Shown here: positions 32,836 to 43,186 of the stretch, in pieces
How the letters are laid out: the number at the start of each line of letters is the position of its first letter
Position numbering within the stretch: the first letter of the stretch is position 1
Assembly: GCF_040412425.1 (NCBI RefSeq)
Contig: NC_089781.1
Location: 49,034,727-49,098,726, forward strand
DNA: 64,000 bases
Direction of reading: 5' to 3'
From: Macrobrachium rosenbergii
Taxonomy: Eukaryota; Arthropoda; Malacostraca; Decapoda; Palaemonidae
Notes under the pieces: model-generated
What the model was told of the DNA's origin: nothing
Seen by the model: the letters and a program-made list of their open reading frames with translations, nothing else
Database searches by the model: none
Program-made: the position numbers and the translations under genes

Positions 32836-33596
32836 GAGCCAGAGCTTTGTTGTGGTTTTTGACCGTGTGCTGCTTTTGCTTTTTTCTGTGCGCTGGCATG
32901 TCTTCCGTTCAGGAATTTCCTTCATCTAAGTTGAGTACCATCTCCCTTTGAGTTTTTTGCATTTTGAGACCTTTTATTTAACCTCTAATTCGATAATTAC
33001 GGGGTTGAATATGACGCCGGTCTCGGCCGCCTCTCTCTCTGACCACACGTGACCTTCAGTCTTCGTTTGGTTTAGCAGTATGATTCTGCCCTTTTGCTGT
33101 ATGATAATATGTTTTATATATGAGGGCCTCAGAACCAGAAGGTTGTAAACGCCACTCCCACCGATTTAGAGTTAGGCATACCAGTAGATGTGGCAAAGAT
33201 TCCTCTGTCTATTCGTGGCATTTCTATGCTATTCAGCCGTTTCAGTAAGGTCGAAATCCCTGATGGAACAGTAGGAATTATCGATTTTAGCTATATGAAT
33301 GAACGTGATGTTGCGCGGAGCTTACAGCCTCATAAGAGCTCAGTTACAACCAGAAGGTTGCATGTGCAGCAGCTCAGAGCGAGCCAATGAGAGTTAAGTC
33401 ACTAAACGGGTATTCAGTTCTAGGCCAATCAGCATTTTCCCCGCATAAGGGGCTAACTGTCGGCCAATCACCGCGCAGTTTACATCTCCGCTATTGTTTA
33501 CATTCCCAGTCTAGTGATTTTCGCGGCGAAATTGAATGTCCGTAGTGTCGTAATTTGTTTTTTTTTTTTAATTATTATCCCTTATTTAGCGCCATT

Positions 33597-33785
33597 ATGT
33601 CTTCCTCTGATAGTGAGAGTGATCACTGTGATGTCGTGCAACGGCCAAGAGGACGAAAAAGGACAAGGAATGAAACGTCATGGAAAAAAAATAATGTTAA
33701 GTTACTGCCCGATGCAGGCCAAAAATATGTTTCTCGGTGGACAGACAAACTCGTGCCTGCACATAATGTAGGCCAACCGTTTTAA
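33597..33785 (+). CDS. Short basic ORF within the inverted-repeat element
   Basis: From the ATG at 33597 the frame encodes about 62 residues: MSSSDSESDHCD, then a basic patch (RPRGRKRTRNETSWKKN), then LLPDAGQKYVSRWTDKLVPA. An acidic start followed by a basic patch suggests a DNA-binding N-terminus. It is plausibly the surviving first exon or N-terminal piece of the transposase of the parent autonomous element. I cannot place it in a family with confidence. No catalytic domain follows before the right inverted repeat. Confidence 0.4.
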   Translation: MSSSDSESDHCDVVQRPRGRKRTRNETSWKKNNVKLLPDAGQKYVSRWTDKLVPAHNVGQPF

Positions 33786-33835
33786 TGGTTAAACATTATG
33801 ATGATGGAAGGTTATCATCGTCAACATCATTATTA

Positions 33836-33894
33836 CTAATATTATTATTATTATTATTATTATTTTCCATCACACTATATTGATTACTCATCAA

Positions 33895-33935
<41 letters not shown>

Positions 33936-33940
33936 TATTA
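33836..33940. repeat. (ATT)n microsatellites
   Basis: Two ATT/TTA triplet tracts, at about 33836-33864 and 33893-33940, are separated by about 30 bases. Confidence 0.9.
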
Positions 33941-34264
33941 TTATACATCCATTGTTGTTATACCAAGAATATAATAACACTTTATTATCATTTTACACAT
34001 TTAATTATGGTTTAAGTGCTGGTTATGACCAGAATATACACAAATGTGAGGGGTTAGGCGGACATTCTGAATGCTAGCGCGCAAGCGCACCCTACAATTT
34101 TTTTCAAATTTTCACAAAAAAGTTCTAAAGAGTAGGGCTTTCATATGAAACTTAGTTTAAATCAATATCTTTCTTAGAAGCAGAGTAATGAATGCTAGAC
34201 TTTGAGGGCAATTTACTCATTTTTTAAAAAGTGGCATTTACAACCTTCTGGTTCTGAGGCCCTC

Positions 34265-36289
34265 ATATGTGTTATTTACATATTCACTCCTTGTCGGAGT
34301 TTTTTATTTCGAATTACCCTTTCCCTGGTGGGGCGCCGGTCCTCGCTTTAACTTAGGCTATGAGGTTTTTCCCCCTCTCGTCTTTGTGATCATAATTCCC
34401 TTTTTTCCTTGGACCCATTCCCCCTCCAGCGAACGGGTATATTCTCTGAGATGGTACTGTTATGCTAATGATATTTTCTAATGTATACGATAACGGATGA
34501 CATTTATATTTTTGGATTAATATTGCTACGCTTTAATGTAAGGGTTGGCCATTTATTTACCACCCGCGTTCCATATGTCGCGAGTGGTTTGGCCCGCTCT
34601 TCTACATGAGTCCTTTTATAATTTTATATTTCTGTACGGATATATATTAATTGTGGTATGTTCACACATCGTTTGGTTAACTTTTAGTGGTACTTTAGTC
34701 AGATAGTTCCTGTTTTGGGTCTCCTAGGCTAGTCCTCCCGGCCGCTGATCGGTTTCGGAAGGTTAGCCTAGGCAAGTTAGGCTCCCTTACGGCTCTTTGC
34801 TCCCTACTCCCCCGACCAGGTCGTTTTGAGGCTTGGAGGGAGATATGGGTGGGTAGGAGAGTCCCTCGTTCTTGGCCCTCCTGACTGTGTCGTCTGGTTT
34901 GGATAGGTGTTATTAGGCCTATGATTTTCCCACCCTCTCCCTGTTTTGGCCTACCGACTCAGACTGTTGGGTTTTCGTAAGGTTAGGCTAGAATAGCGAG
35001 GGTCTTCTCATTCGTAGCCTACTCCTGTCCGAGCTGTCGGTGTCAGGGGAGGCGACCAAGCATTGCACGTCTCCCCCTCTCCGCCCCCCTCCCCTCCCAC
35101 CTCCCCTTCCATCCCTCGGCTTGTCTTCCTACCCATGTAAAAATGTCATTGGGAAGCGAGCCTGGGGTCGAGGGTTGCTCTGAGCCTATTTTGTGTCGCT
35201 AGCCTAACCATTCCTTACCCCTTCCTTTGCATTGGGTGGTTTTCCCTAGTTCTCCCTGCGACAGAGACGCCGATCTCTTTTGACCGGCATCCTGTGGGGA
35301 GTTCTATCGGTATCTAGGGGGTGCTTTCCCACTCCCTGGCCACCATTAATTGATTACCACCACTTTGCAACCCCTTAGCATTTGGCGTGTAACCTAGTAT
35401 TCTCCCCGCGTTTGGTTGTCGTTCTCCCATGACCGACACCCCATGGGGGGTATCGGCGTCCAGGGGGTGTCCCCCACCCATCTGGCCACCGCTGTAGGTT
35501 CCCACCACTTGGCTATTCCCTACCCTTTCCATAGCATCAGACGCGTGACCGAGTTTCTCCCTGCCCAGGGACGTCGTTCTCTTAAGACAGACACCCCGTG
35601 GAGAGTTAGTTCGGGGTCCAGTTAGTGTTATCCACCTAACTGGCCTCCGTCTCAGTGTCCGCTCTTCTGCTAGCATTTATTGTGCTTGTTTTTTCCCTGT
35701 TCGATACAACTAGAACATCGACCATAGGCCCTAGGAATCTATCTTGACTTTTGCCAGGTCTTACCTCCGCCGAGTTTGTCGGGTCTCCCGTTACCCTTTC
35801 TCATGTAACCACTCCGGTGGGTATGGTGTGTGGTTGGACGGCGCTCACCACGCCTCCCCCGCTGCCCCCTTAAGTATGGTGTAACTCGATTCCCCCGGCA
35901 TCGAAGCGGAGTTTTATAACCAATGTATTATAACCATTGTTTTTTGGCAAGTACTCCTTTTACTGGTTGTTAACCATTCCGTACTATGTCTTTACCATAC
36001 CTCTACTGGACTGTGTCCGGCGGTATCTATGCAATCTGTTATATTGTTTATGACGCATGATCCTAGGTTAAGGTTTACTATTAGCACCGGAATTACTCCG
36101 GCGGTCCTTAACATTTTTCACTCATGTATTTTGTATATCATCCCCTTATAACCGGAATTAACTCCGGCGGGGTCTGACCGGACCGTTTGCATGCTCCGTT
36201 AGTCATTTTAGATTAAGGTTCTCATCTCCGGCGACCCTACTCCAGCGAGCCTTAATTAGCATGCTCATGTATCACCTGTCCATTTACAG
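34265..36289 (+). promoter_or_regulatory. DIRS-B leader with ~150-bp direct repeats
   Basis: This is a non-coding stretch. Three imperfect ~150-bp units carry CATCCTGTGGGGAG (about 35288), GACACCCCATGGGGGGTAT (about 35444) and GACACCCCGTGGAGAG (about 35590). DIRS-A has the same motif twice at the same place. CCGG-rich repeats follow (36020-36260), again shared with DIRS-A. The leader ends with the acceptor CATTTACAG directly before the gag ATG, implying a spliced 5' untranslated exon. The ORFs here are repeat shadows. Confidence 0.5.
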
Positions 36290-38677
36290 ATGGTGCATTG
36301 TCAGGAGCATGGGTGCATGGCGGTCCTCCAGCAGCCCTGTGGACATGAAGTGTGTCGCTCACACTCTGGCTGCGCGGTCCGTGTCGGGGACCTGATCATC
36401 TGGCACCCAGACGGCTGTGAGATGTGCTACGCTCTTTACGAGCGAGTGTTGGATGAGTCGGTAAGCTGCATGTCCGCTAATCGTTATTCTCCCTTGATTT
36501 TGTGGCCTTTATTGATATATATATATGGCAGTTGGAGATTTCGTTAGTAAGCACTTCCCTTCTTTCAGTCCGACCACAGCTCCCGCGACTCTTCGCTGTT
36601 GACCCTCAAGACCTGGGTCGGTGGTTTTGGGAGGAACGTCGCGTCGGGGAAGCCATACGTTCTTTCAGAGGGGATCTGCAATCTCCTCTACCCTGGCGCC
36701 CGGATCTCAGCGGCCGTCCCGGCGGAAGTAGCCGCCCCCTTGATCGCTGGGATTCGTGAGATGACGGAGCCCTCCCAAGAAGAAGAAGCCATCTGCGGAG
36801 AGGTAGCGGAGGAGGTTGCGGCAATCAACATCAACCTCGAACCAATGAGCATTGACCCGGACCACAAGGTTGCAGGTAAGGGGGTAAGTGAGGCAGACAG
36901 TTCTGATCCTCTTTTTAGCTCTCCTTCCTCTACTGCTTCTTCCTTCAGAGGGTTTGAGAAATCCTCTTACCTTGAGGACAGGTCCAGGTCTACTGTCCCC
37001 AAGGTAAAATCTGTGAGAACTAAGACCTTAACAAAATCCTTTAGACCCCAGAGGTCTAACCTCGGAGCTCCCTCGAAGTCGTCACGGGCCCCTAGCACGG
37101 TGCCGTCTACGAGCAAGGCTCCCCCCTCTGGGAAGGGATCAAGATCCAGGTCAAGTAAGGTGAGTCCCCCTCGTCCTGACTTTGACCCTGAGGCGTTCGC
37201 TGAACTTCTTATGAAGAAGTTCGATAAGAGGGTGGAGGCCAGAATTAGCGAACTCTCCTCTCAGTTGGCTTCGGGCCTGAAGTCTTCTGGTGATTCGGTG
37301 AAATCTCTGGCAGAGAAGGTGCAGAACCAGGAGAGCTTGCTCTCTGGGTTTATGCGCGCTGGAGCAGCGGCTCAATCTTACGCTGTTCTGGATGCTTCCG
37401 GCCTTCCTCCTTTTGATAAGGGAAACCCTTGGCGCCTGGCTCTTCATGCTCCTCATTTTGAAGATACCCTCACCATCGAGGGACTAGGTACTCGCAGGTT
37501 GGAGGAGCTGGAGTTCTTCCCACCCGACCTAGTGCCTCCCTACCCAGGCTATGCCAGGCTTACCGAGGAAGCCTGGATAAGATCGGATAAGGTCCCGAAG
37601 GAGACTGTCATCTTCCCGAGGGACCAGGCACAATCCACCCTGTTGCGCACTCTCACAGAGTGGGAGGCCGAGAACACTAAACTCACCCCTGTCAAAGGGA
37701 CGTTTACGATGTTCTCGGTGAGGGATGCTATCCCCACCCCCTGCACGACTAAGGTAGCTCTGCTTACCAATCAGGCAGGCATTGAGGGTAAACCCCTTCC
37801 GCAACTCCGGGAGACAGATCCCACCTCTCTCGTCTTCCCCGGAGATTCTGATTTTTGGAAGGGAGCTCCGGCCACTTTCACGGTGGGTAAGCTCGACCCT
37901 GACTGCGCTTCTTCCCTCTTCAGCGAGCAGCTTCCCAGAATCCCGGAAGCTCTTCTGAAGGCCGAGTCGGAAGCCAAGAGCAGGTTGAGTCGGTCCCTGC
38001 ACTCCCTGACTTTGGCGGAGGCAACTTTGGTTGTCTACAACGAGGAAGCCCTCTTCCAGGTCCTTACCAAATCCCTATTGGTGGGATTCCAACAGGACCT
38101 GTACGACTTTATAGTGGCTCGAATGAATTGCCAAAAACATATCTTTGCGGCAGCCACTATAAGGCACGAGCCCAATAGGCTCATGAAGAGCTCTGTTTGG
38201 GGGGCTAATATCTTCCCGGAGGAAGAAGTGAACACAGTCCTGGCAGAGGCAACCAGGGCAAACCAAAGCTTCCGCTCCCGCTGGGGTCTCCCCTACAAGC
38301 GGAAGCCAACGGAGTCCTCCGGACCTCATCCCAGACCCGGGAAGAGGTTCAAAAAGTTCAAAAGACCCCATACCCAGACTGTGCTGCAGGCTGTTCCGGT
38401 CTCTCCGGCCGGTCAGCATTCAACCTCCAAGGCACAGCCTCAACAACAGTATGTGCTGGTACAGCCAGCTCAACATACGCTCGCTTCCCCTACTTATGTG
38501 ACATCTCCGGCTTTCAACGCTTCGTTTGAAAGCCAAGGGGCATTTCGGGCATTCAACAGGAATGCCAGGGGAAGTAGAGCCAGAGGCTCTTTTAGAGGCA
38601 AATCTGCGTCTCGTTCCATCTCCCGAGGGAGGGGAGGCCGAGGTAGCAGAGGAGGTAGATCATCCCCCGCCCAGTGA
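36290..38677 (+). CDS. DIRS-B gag, two coding exons
   Basis: Exon 1 is 36290-36460 (57 codons) and exon 2 is 36569-38677. Intron 36461-36568 begins GTAAGC, ends TCTTTCAG and is phase 0, giving about 759 residues. Exon 1 is a Cys/His-rich, probably zinc-binding domain (MVHCQEHGCMAVLQQPCGHE, then CRSHSGCAV and WHPDGCEMC). Exon 2 starts SDHSSRDSSLLTLKTWVGGF. It has a Ser/Pro-rich linker, a coiled-coil-like part (FDKRVEARISELSSQLASGL), the conserved PKETVIFPRDQAQSTLLRTL, and an Arg/Gly-rich nucleic-acid-binding C-terminus (RGSRARGSFRGKSASRSISR). Gag binds and packages element RNA. Its 3' end overlaps the RT frame by about 150 bases. The same intron in DIRS-A supports the splice model. Confidence 0.85.
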
Positions 38678-40511
38678 GGCTCCTCAGGTAGGCAGGAGGT
38701 TGTATCTCTTTCGGGACCAATGGACCTTCAGTCCATGGGCCCACAGCATAGTCTCCAAGGGTCTGGGATGGAGCTGGAGCAGAGGCCCTCCTCCGCTAGT
38801 CAGATTCCATCAGTCACCGTCCAAAGCCCTCCAGGACTTTGTGAAGGACCTGCTCCAAAAGAGGGCTATAAAGAAAGCGAGACACCTGCAATTTCAGGGC
38901 AGACTGTTCAGTGTTCCAAAGAAAGGCTCCAGTCAGCAAAGAGTAATCCTGGACTTGTCTCATCTCAATTTATACATTCAATGCGACAAGTTTCGCATGC
39001 TTACAATCTCGCAGGTACGGACCCTACTTCCCCGTGGAGCCGTAACCACCTCTATAGATCTTTCAGACGCCTATTATCACGTCCCGGTTGTGAGAAAATT
39101 CTCTCCTTACCTAGGGTTCAGACTAGGAAAACAAGCTTACTCGTTCAGAGTCATGCCATTCGGGCTCAACATAGCCCCCAGAATTTTCACCAAACTGGCA
39201 GATACAGTAGTCCAACAACTACGGTCCCAGGGGATCATGCTAGCCGCATACCTGGACGATTGGATAATCTGGGCATCCAACGCCAGCGAATGTCGGAAAG
39301 CAACAGCCATAGTGATCGGTTTTCTGGAATCTCTAGGCTTCTAAATAAACGGGGAGAAATCCCACCTAGTTCCGGAGACCAGTTTTCAGTGGTTAGGAAT
39401 CCAGTGGGACCTGGACTCACACAAACTGTCTCTTCCGCCAGTCAAACGGAGAGAAATAGCCAAAGCAACCAGGCAATTCCTCAAGAACAGGAAAGCTTCC
39501 CGCCATACCCAAGAAAGGGTCTTAGGTTCCCTTCAGTTTGCATCGGTAACAGATCTGCTTCTGAAAGCCAAACTGAAAGACATAAACAGTGTGTGGCGGA
39601 GACGTGCCAACAACAGATTCAGAGACAAGGTGTCCCTAATTCCGCCAGTGTTGAGAAAGAGACTCTGGCCCTGGTCAACAGTCAAGAGCTTGTCAAAATC
39701 AGTACCGCTCCAATTCCCCCCTCCGTCGCTGGTGATTCACACGGATGCTTCTCTGAGCGGGTGGGGAGGATATTCTCAACACAAAAAAGTGCAGGGAACG
39801 TGGTCCACTATGTTCCGTCAGTTCCATATCAACATTCTCGAAGCAATGGCAGTATTTCTAACCCTAAAGAAACTGCGTCCAACCAGACTAATTCATATCA
39901 GGCTGGTTTTGGACAGCGCAGTAGTGGTGCATTGCATAAACAGGGGGGGCTCCAAGTCGAGCCGGATCAACCAAGTAATGATAGCAATATTCTCCCTAGC
40001 AAACAAACACCGGTGGCATTTGTCAGCTACCCATCTGGCAGGAGTCCGGAATGTCATTGCAGATTCCCTGTCCAGAACAACTCCGCTGGAGTCGGAATGG
40101 TCCCTGGACAAAACATCACTCGAGTGGATTTGCAGTCAGGTCCCAGGTCTCCAGGTAGATCTGTTTGCCACAGAAAGCAACCACAAACTTCCATGTTATG
40201 TGGCCCCCAACCTGGACCCTCTGGCTCACTCCACAGATGCGATGTCAATAGATTGGAACATGTGGCTGAGGATCTACCTGTTTCCTCCAGTAAACTTGTT
40301 GATGAAAGTTTTACACAAGCTCAGGACATCCAAAGGTCATGTGGCCCTGGTAGCACCCAACTGGTCGAAGAGCAACTGGTTTCCTCTTCTTCTGGAGCTG
40401 AAACTCCGGTGCATACAAATCCCCAGGCCAAAATTGACACAAATTGTACAAACTCGGACTGTGTCAACTTCCTCAAGAATTCAAAATGCCCTGGCTTTAT
40501 GGATTTCATGA
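38526..40511 (+). pseudogene. DIRS-B reverse transcriptase-RNase H with one stop codon
   Basis: The frame matches the DIRS-A enzyme throughout: FRDQWTFSPWAHSIVSKGLG, VILDLSHLNLYIQ, a conserved SIDLSDAYYHVPV block, MPFGLNIAP and YLDDW. After the stop come HTDASLSGWGG, EAMAV, LDSAVV and ADSLSR of RNase H, then VDLFATESNHKLPCYVA. A single TAA at 39342-39344 replaces a codon that is CAG in DIRS-A; the frame is otherwise open to 40511. The first in-frame start-like codon is TTG at 38526, inside gag. Translation might depend on frameshifting or reinitiation from gag, which I infer only from the overlap. All catalytic residues are intact on either side of the stop. Confidence 0.85.
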
Positions 40512-41494
40512 AATTCGCAGCTCAGAAAGATGCTAACATTGACCCTGTTAATACACTGCTCTTAGAATCAGACAAAAGGGAATCTACCCTCAGACAATAC
40601 GACTCAGCAGTCAAGAAATTAGCATTATTCCTGAAAGAATCTGAAGCTAAAGAAATGACCACGAACCTTGCAATCTCGTTCTTCAGGTCATTATTTGAAA
40701 AAGGTCTAGCCTCTAGTACTATTACTACAGCCAAATCAGCTTTAAAAAAGGTATTTTTACATGGCTTTAATATTAACTTAACAGACTCATATTTTTCATC
40801 AATTCCTACAGCATGCGCTCGTTTGAGACCAGCAACCCGCCCACACACGGTTTCCTGGTTCTTAAATGACGTACTTAAATTAGCATCAGATACTGATAAT
40901 CAAAACTGTTCATTCTCAAGTCTGTTAAGGAAGACCTTATTCTTAATTAGCCTAGCTTCAGGTGCTAGAATTTCTGAGCTGTCCGCTCTCTCTAGAGAAC
41001 CAAACCATGTCGATTTCCTCCCGTCAGGAGAAGTTCTGTTAGCCCTGGATCTCAAGTTTCTTGCCAAGAATGAAGATCCACAAGATAGATGGTCCCCTTG
41101 GAAGGTTATCCCCCTTCCACAGGACCTGTCATTATGTCCAGTCACTACTTTAAAGGCTCATTTAGACAGAACCTCTAATATAGCATCAGGCCCTCTTTTT
41201 GTTAGGGAAGGTGGAGGAACTATTTCGTTGAAGGCCATCAGACAAAAAATCTTGTATTTTATTAAACAAGCTAACCTGGATTCAGTTCCAAAGGTTCATG
41301 ATATCAGGGCGGTGGCCACCTCCACTAATTATTTCCATTATATGAATTTTGACGATCTCAAAAAATATACGGGTTGGAAATCACCTTCAGTGTTCAAACG
41401 CCACTACCTCAAATCTCTAGAGGCCCTAAAATTTTCCACTGTGGCGGCAGGAAGCATTGTCCCTTCCTCTGGTGGTCACACTATGCATTCTTAA
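38720..41494 (+). CDS. DIRS-B tyrosine recombinase in a 924-codon overlapping frame
   Basis: The frame is open from an ATG at 38720 to 41494. Its first ~590 codons run over the RT-RNase H gene in another frame. This part is Ser/Gln/Pro-rich and low in recognisable structure. The recombinase follows from NFLKNSKCPGFMDFMKFAAQ, with an N-terminal core-binding domain (YDSAVKKLALFLKESEAKEM). The catalytic domain has Arg about 750 (GARISEL), Lys about 783 (FLAKNE), His 860 and Arg 863 (VHDIRAVA), and Tyr about 896 (GWKSPSVFKRHYL). The full R-K-HxxR-Y set is present. It integrates circular DNA by site-specific recombination. Whether the long overlapping N-terminal region is really translated is uncertain; the true start could lie near 40400. 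Confidence 0.85.
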   Translation: MDLQSMGPQHSLQGSGMELEQRPSSASQIPSVTVQSPPGLCEGPAPKEGYKESETPAISGQTVQCSKERLQSAKSNPGLVSSQFIHSMRQVSHAYNLAGTDPTSPWSRNHLYRSFRRLLSRPGCEKILSLPRVQTRKTSLLVQSHAIRAQHSPQNFHQTGRYSSPTTTVPGDHASRIPGRLDNLGIQRQRMSESNSHSDRFSGISRLLNKRGEIPPSSGDQFSVVRNPVGPGLTQTVSSASQTERNSQSNQAIPQEQESFPPYPRKGLRFPSVCIGNRSASESQTERHKQCVAETCQQQIQRQGVPNSASVEKETLALVNSQELVKISTAPIPPSVAGDSHGCFSERVGRIFSTQKSAGNVVHYVPSVPYQHSRSNGSISNPKETASNQTNSYQAGFGQRSSGALHKQGGLQVEPDQPSNDSNILPSKQTPVAFVSYPSGRSPECHCRFPVQNNSAGVGMVPGQNITRVDLQSGPRSPGRSVCHRKQPQTSMLCGPQPGPSGSLHRCDVNRLEHVAEDLPVSSSKLVDESFTQAQDIQRSCGPGSTQLVEEQLVSSSSGAETPVHTNPQAKIDTNCTNSDCVNFLKNSKCPGFMDFMKFAAQKDANIDPVNTLLLESDKRESTLRQYDSAVKKLALFLKESEAKEMTTNLAISFFRSLFEKGLASSTITTAKSALKKVFLHGFNINLTDSYFSSIPTACARLRPATRPHTVSWFLNDVLKLASDTDNQNCSFSSLLRKTLFLISLASGARISELSALSREPNHVDFLPSGEVLLALDLKFLAKNEDPQDRWSPWKVIPLPQDLSLCPVTTLKAHLDRTSNIASGPLFVREGGGTISLKAIRQKILYFIKQANLDSVPKVHDIRAVATSTNYFHYMNFDDLKKYTGWKSPSVFKRHYLKSLEALKFSTVAAGSIVPSSGGHTMHS

Positions 41495-41825
41495 CTATTC
41501 TGTCACTTTCCCTCTCGCCTACCTGCCTCGTTTACTCCCCTTACCGTCTTTCCTTGGGTCAGGCATGCTTCACAGCCTGACTCCTGACCATGTTACATAT
41601 TGTCTGTTGTCCCTTTTTGTTAGTGATTAAGTCATTACTAATCATGTTCTAATTTACTGTATAACATGTTTGCTTTGGGGCATGGATCCCCTGACTTGTT
41701 GTTGTCATGTTTAAAAATTTTCTGCTTGGGTAATTAAAACTCAGTTTTACTCATAGTTTTATTTCTCTCCATCACAGTAGTTTTCAAGGGGCTTCACCAA
41801 GCTGGTATGTTTAATTCTCTGCTAT

Positions 41826-41917
41826 GATTTCACCGGGTGACACAGGTCAAAGCCCAGAAAAGGGATTTTGACAAAGGAAAAATCTATTTCTGCGGGAAGA
41901 CCTGTGTCACCCAGTGA
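41826..41917. repeat. DIRS-B internal complementary region
   Basis: GATTTCACCGGGTGACACAG...CCCAGAAA is the reverse complement of the outer left end. AAAAGGGATTTTGACAAAGG...CCAGTGA is the reverse complement of the outer right end. They join at AAA and match the present ends almost perfectly, which supports a recent, intact cycle. Confidence 0.95.
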
Positions 41918-41968
41918 CCCACCGCTATTCCTCTTTTCCCCCCCTGAGTAATATACCAAGCTTGGGGG

Positions 41969-42297
41969 TGCTAACCTGGAATGCCAATATGGCAGCTGAG
42001 ATGTTGGTAGTCGGGGAGCTGGTGCGGGCTTTGTAACGGCACATCGCTTTCGGGGATTTTGAGATTGGAAATCTCTACAGGGCGGAGGCCGGTGGCAGTG
42101 GCAACACTCACCCTTTCCTATATACGACTCCATTTTATGGAGTTCGCACTGGGGGTAGTAACCCCAGCATTGCATTTAGCTTTTCTCTGGTATGTTTAGC
42201 AATGAATTTACCTAGAAATATGTGCTAGATGGTTATTTCACTGGGTGACACAGGTCTTCCCCCAGAAATAGATTTTTCCTTTGTCAAAATCCCTTTT
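41969..42297 (-). repeat. DIRS-B right inverted terminal repeat
   Basis: It is the inverted counterpart of the left repeat with a ~28-base outer extension ending AAAATCCCTTTT. The ORF across 41822-42175 is a shadow. Confidence 0.93.
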
Positions 42298-42408
42298 CTT
42301 TTGGATCAAGTATTCTTTTCCCATCTTTTATTATGGCATGTCTAGGTGGTTTAACATGGGTATCATTTATTTTCCTGAATTTTTCCCATATTTTTTTGCA
42401 TGGGAGTA

Positions 42409-42754
42409 CAGTAAAACCCCCGTATTCGCGTTCTCATGGTTCGCGGACTCACACATTCATGCGGGTTTCTCTGTGGAACATATCTAGCCATCATTCATGG
42501 AAAATTCGCCCATTCATGTATTTTTCACTGAGAAATATTCACTAATTACTGTATTTTCATATAATTTTCATGAATAAATGCATTTTTGTGATAAAACTAT
42601 TAAAATACTCAGGTATAAGCATTTTTACAGGGTTTTTCTGTGTTTAAGCTATCAAAATGGGCAGTTCTAAGTGTTTTTAGAGGGTTTTAAGCATTCATGA
42701 TTTGACCTATTCGCGGGGGTGTGGACGATCCCCGCGAATATGGGGGGTTCACTG
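42409..42754. mobile_element. Tigger-type MITE, 346 bp
   Basis: It is flanked by TA at 42407-42408 and 42755-42756. The ends are CAGTAAAACCCCCGTATTCG and, inward on the right, CAGTGAACCCCCCATATTCG. The interior has TTCTCTGTGGAACATATCTA, also seen in the Tigger composite at 20480-20520. The unoccupied site in non-LTR copy 2 reads GGGAGTATTATTAGAGAG (about 62874), so the insertion duplicated TA exactly. Confidence 0.93.
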
Positions 42755-43186
42755 TATTATTAGAGAGATCTGATACATATTTTCTCCATAAAATGATTCT
42801 TACTTGAATTACTTCTCTTTTAAATTTTGCAGATATTTCGTTATATACAGGTTTTGGTGTACTGTATCAATTTCTAATAATAATATAGTCATTTTTGTAA
42901 AGTTCTTCTAATATCGGTAATGTTTTGTTTATTTTACTGAACTTTCTATTCAAATTACCTAATTGTCTTCCAATCTGGAGTTTTATTTTTATTAATTCTG
43001 TTAGTTTTTCGGACCACCATGGGACTTTGTTTTTTTTGGATGAGATCTGGATTTTGGTATTGCTTAATCAGCAGCATTTTTAATGAAATCAACAAGAAAT
43101 TTATTAGTTTCATTATGGTCTTTTAAATATTCAAATGCTGGGATATTCCTAGTGTGGAATTCATATTGCTCCCAATCTGCTTTATA

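Larger units (their letters stand above)
33122..34264. mobile_element. Inverted-repeat DNA element in the DIRS-B leader, superfamily unknown
   Basis: The ends are long and nearly perfect: GAGGGCCTCAGAACCAGAAG on the left and GAGGCCCTCAGAACCAGAAG inward on the right, with the match continuing through GGTTGTAAA(C/T)GCCACT (about 35 bp). The possible target duplication is ATAT. The middle contains a short ORF and an ATT microsatellite. Neither TTAA nor an 8-bp duplication is present, so I leave the superfamily open. Confidence 0.8.
32534..42297 (+). mobile_element. DIRS retrotransposon DIRS-B
   Basis: This is the best preserved element in the window. It has inverted terminal repeats at 32534-32835 and 41969-42297, an internal complementary region at 41826-41917, spliced gag, RT-RNase H, and an overlapping tyrosine recombinase. 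It sits in non-LTR copy 1 with no long target duplication. The unoccupied counterpart at 62756-62795 reads CATTACTTACTCCTTTAGGA. A 1.1-kb inverted-repeat element is nested in its leader (33122-34264). The only coding defect I see is one stop codon in RT, plus a TTG where an RT start might be expected. It is a recent, nearly intact insertion. Confidence 0.93.

Noticed and set aside
32670..32951. 93-codon frame starting MESYIGKGECCHCHRPPPCR
   Set aside because: Most of it lies in the DIRS-B left terminal repeat and recurs in the right repeat; it has no counterpart frame in the DIRS-A repeat.
37529..38419. Minus-strand frames of 68-157 codons under DIRS-B gag
   Set aside because: They are antisense shadows of the gag exon, which has a full, conserved plus-strand reading.
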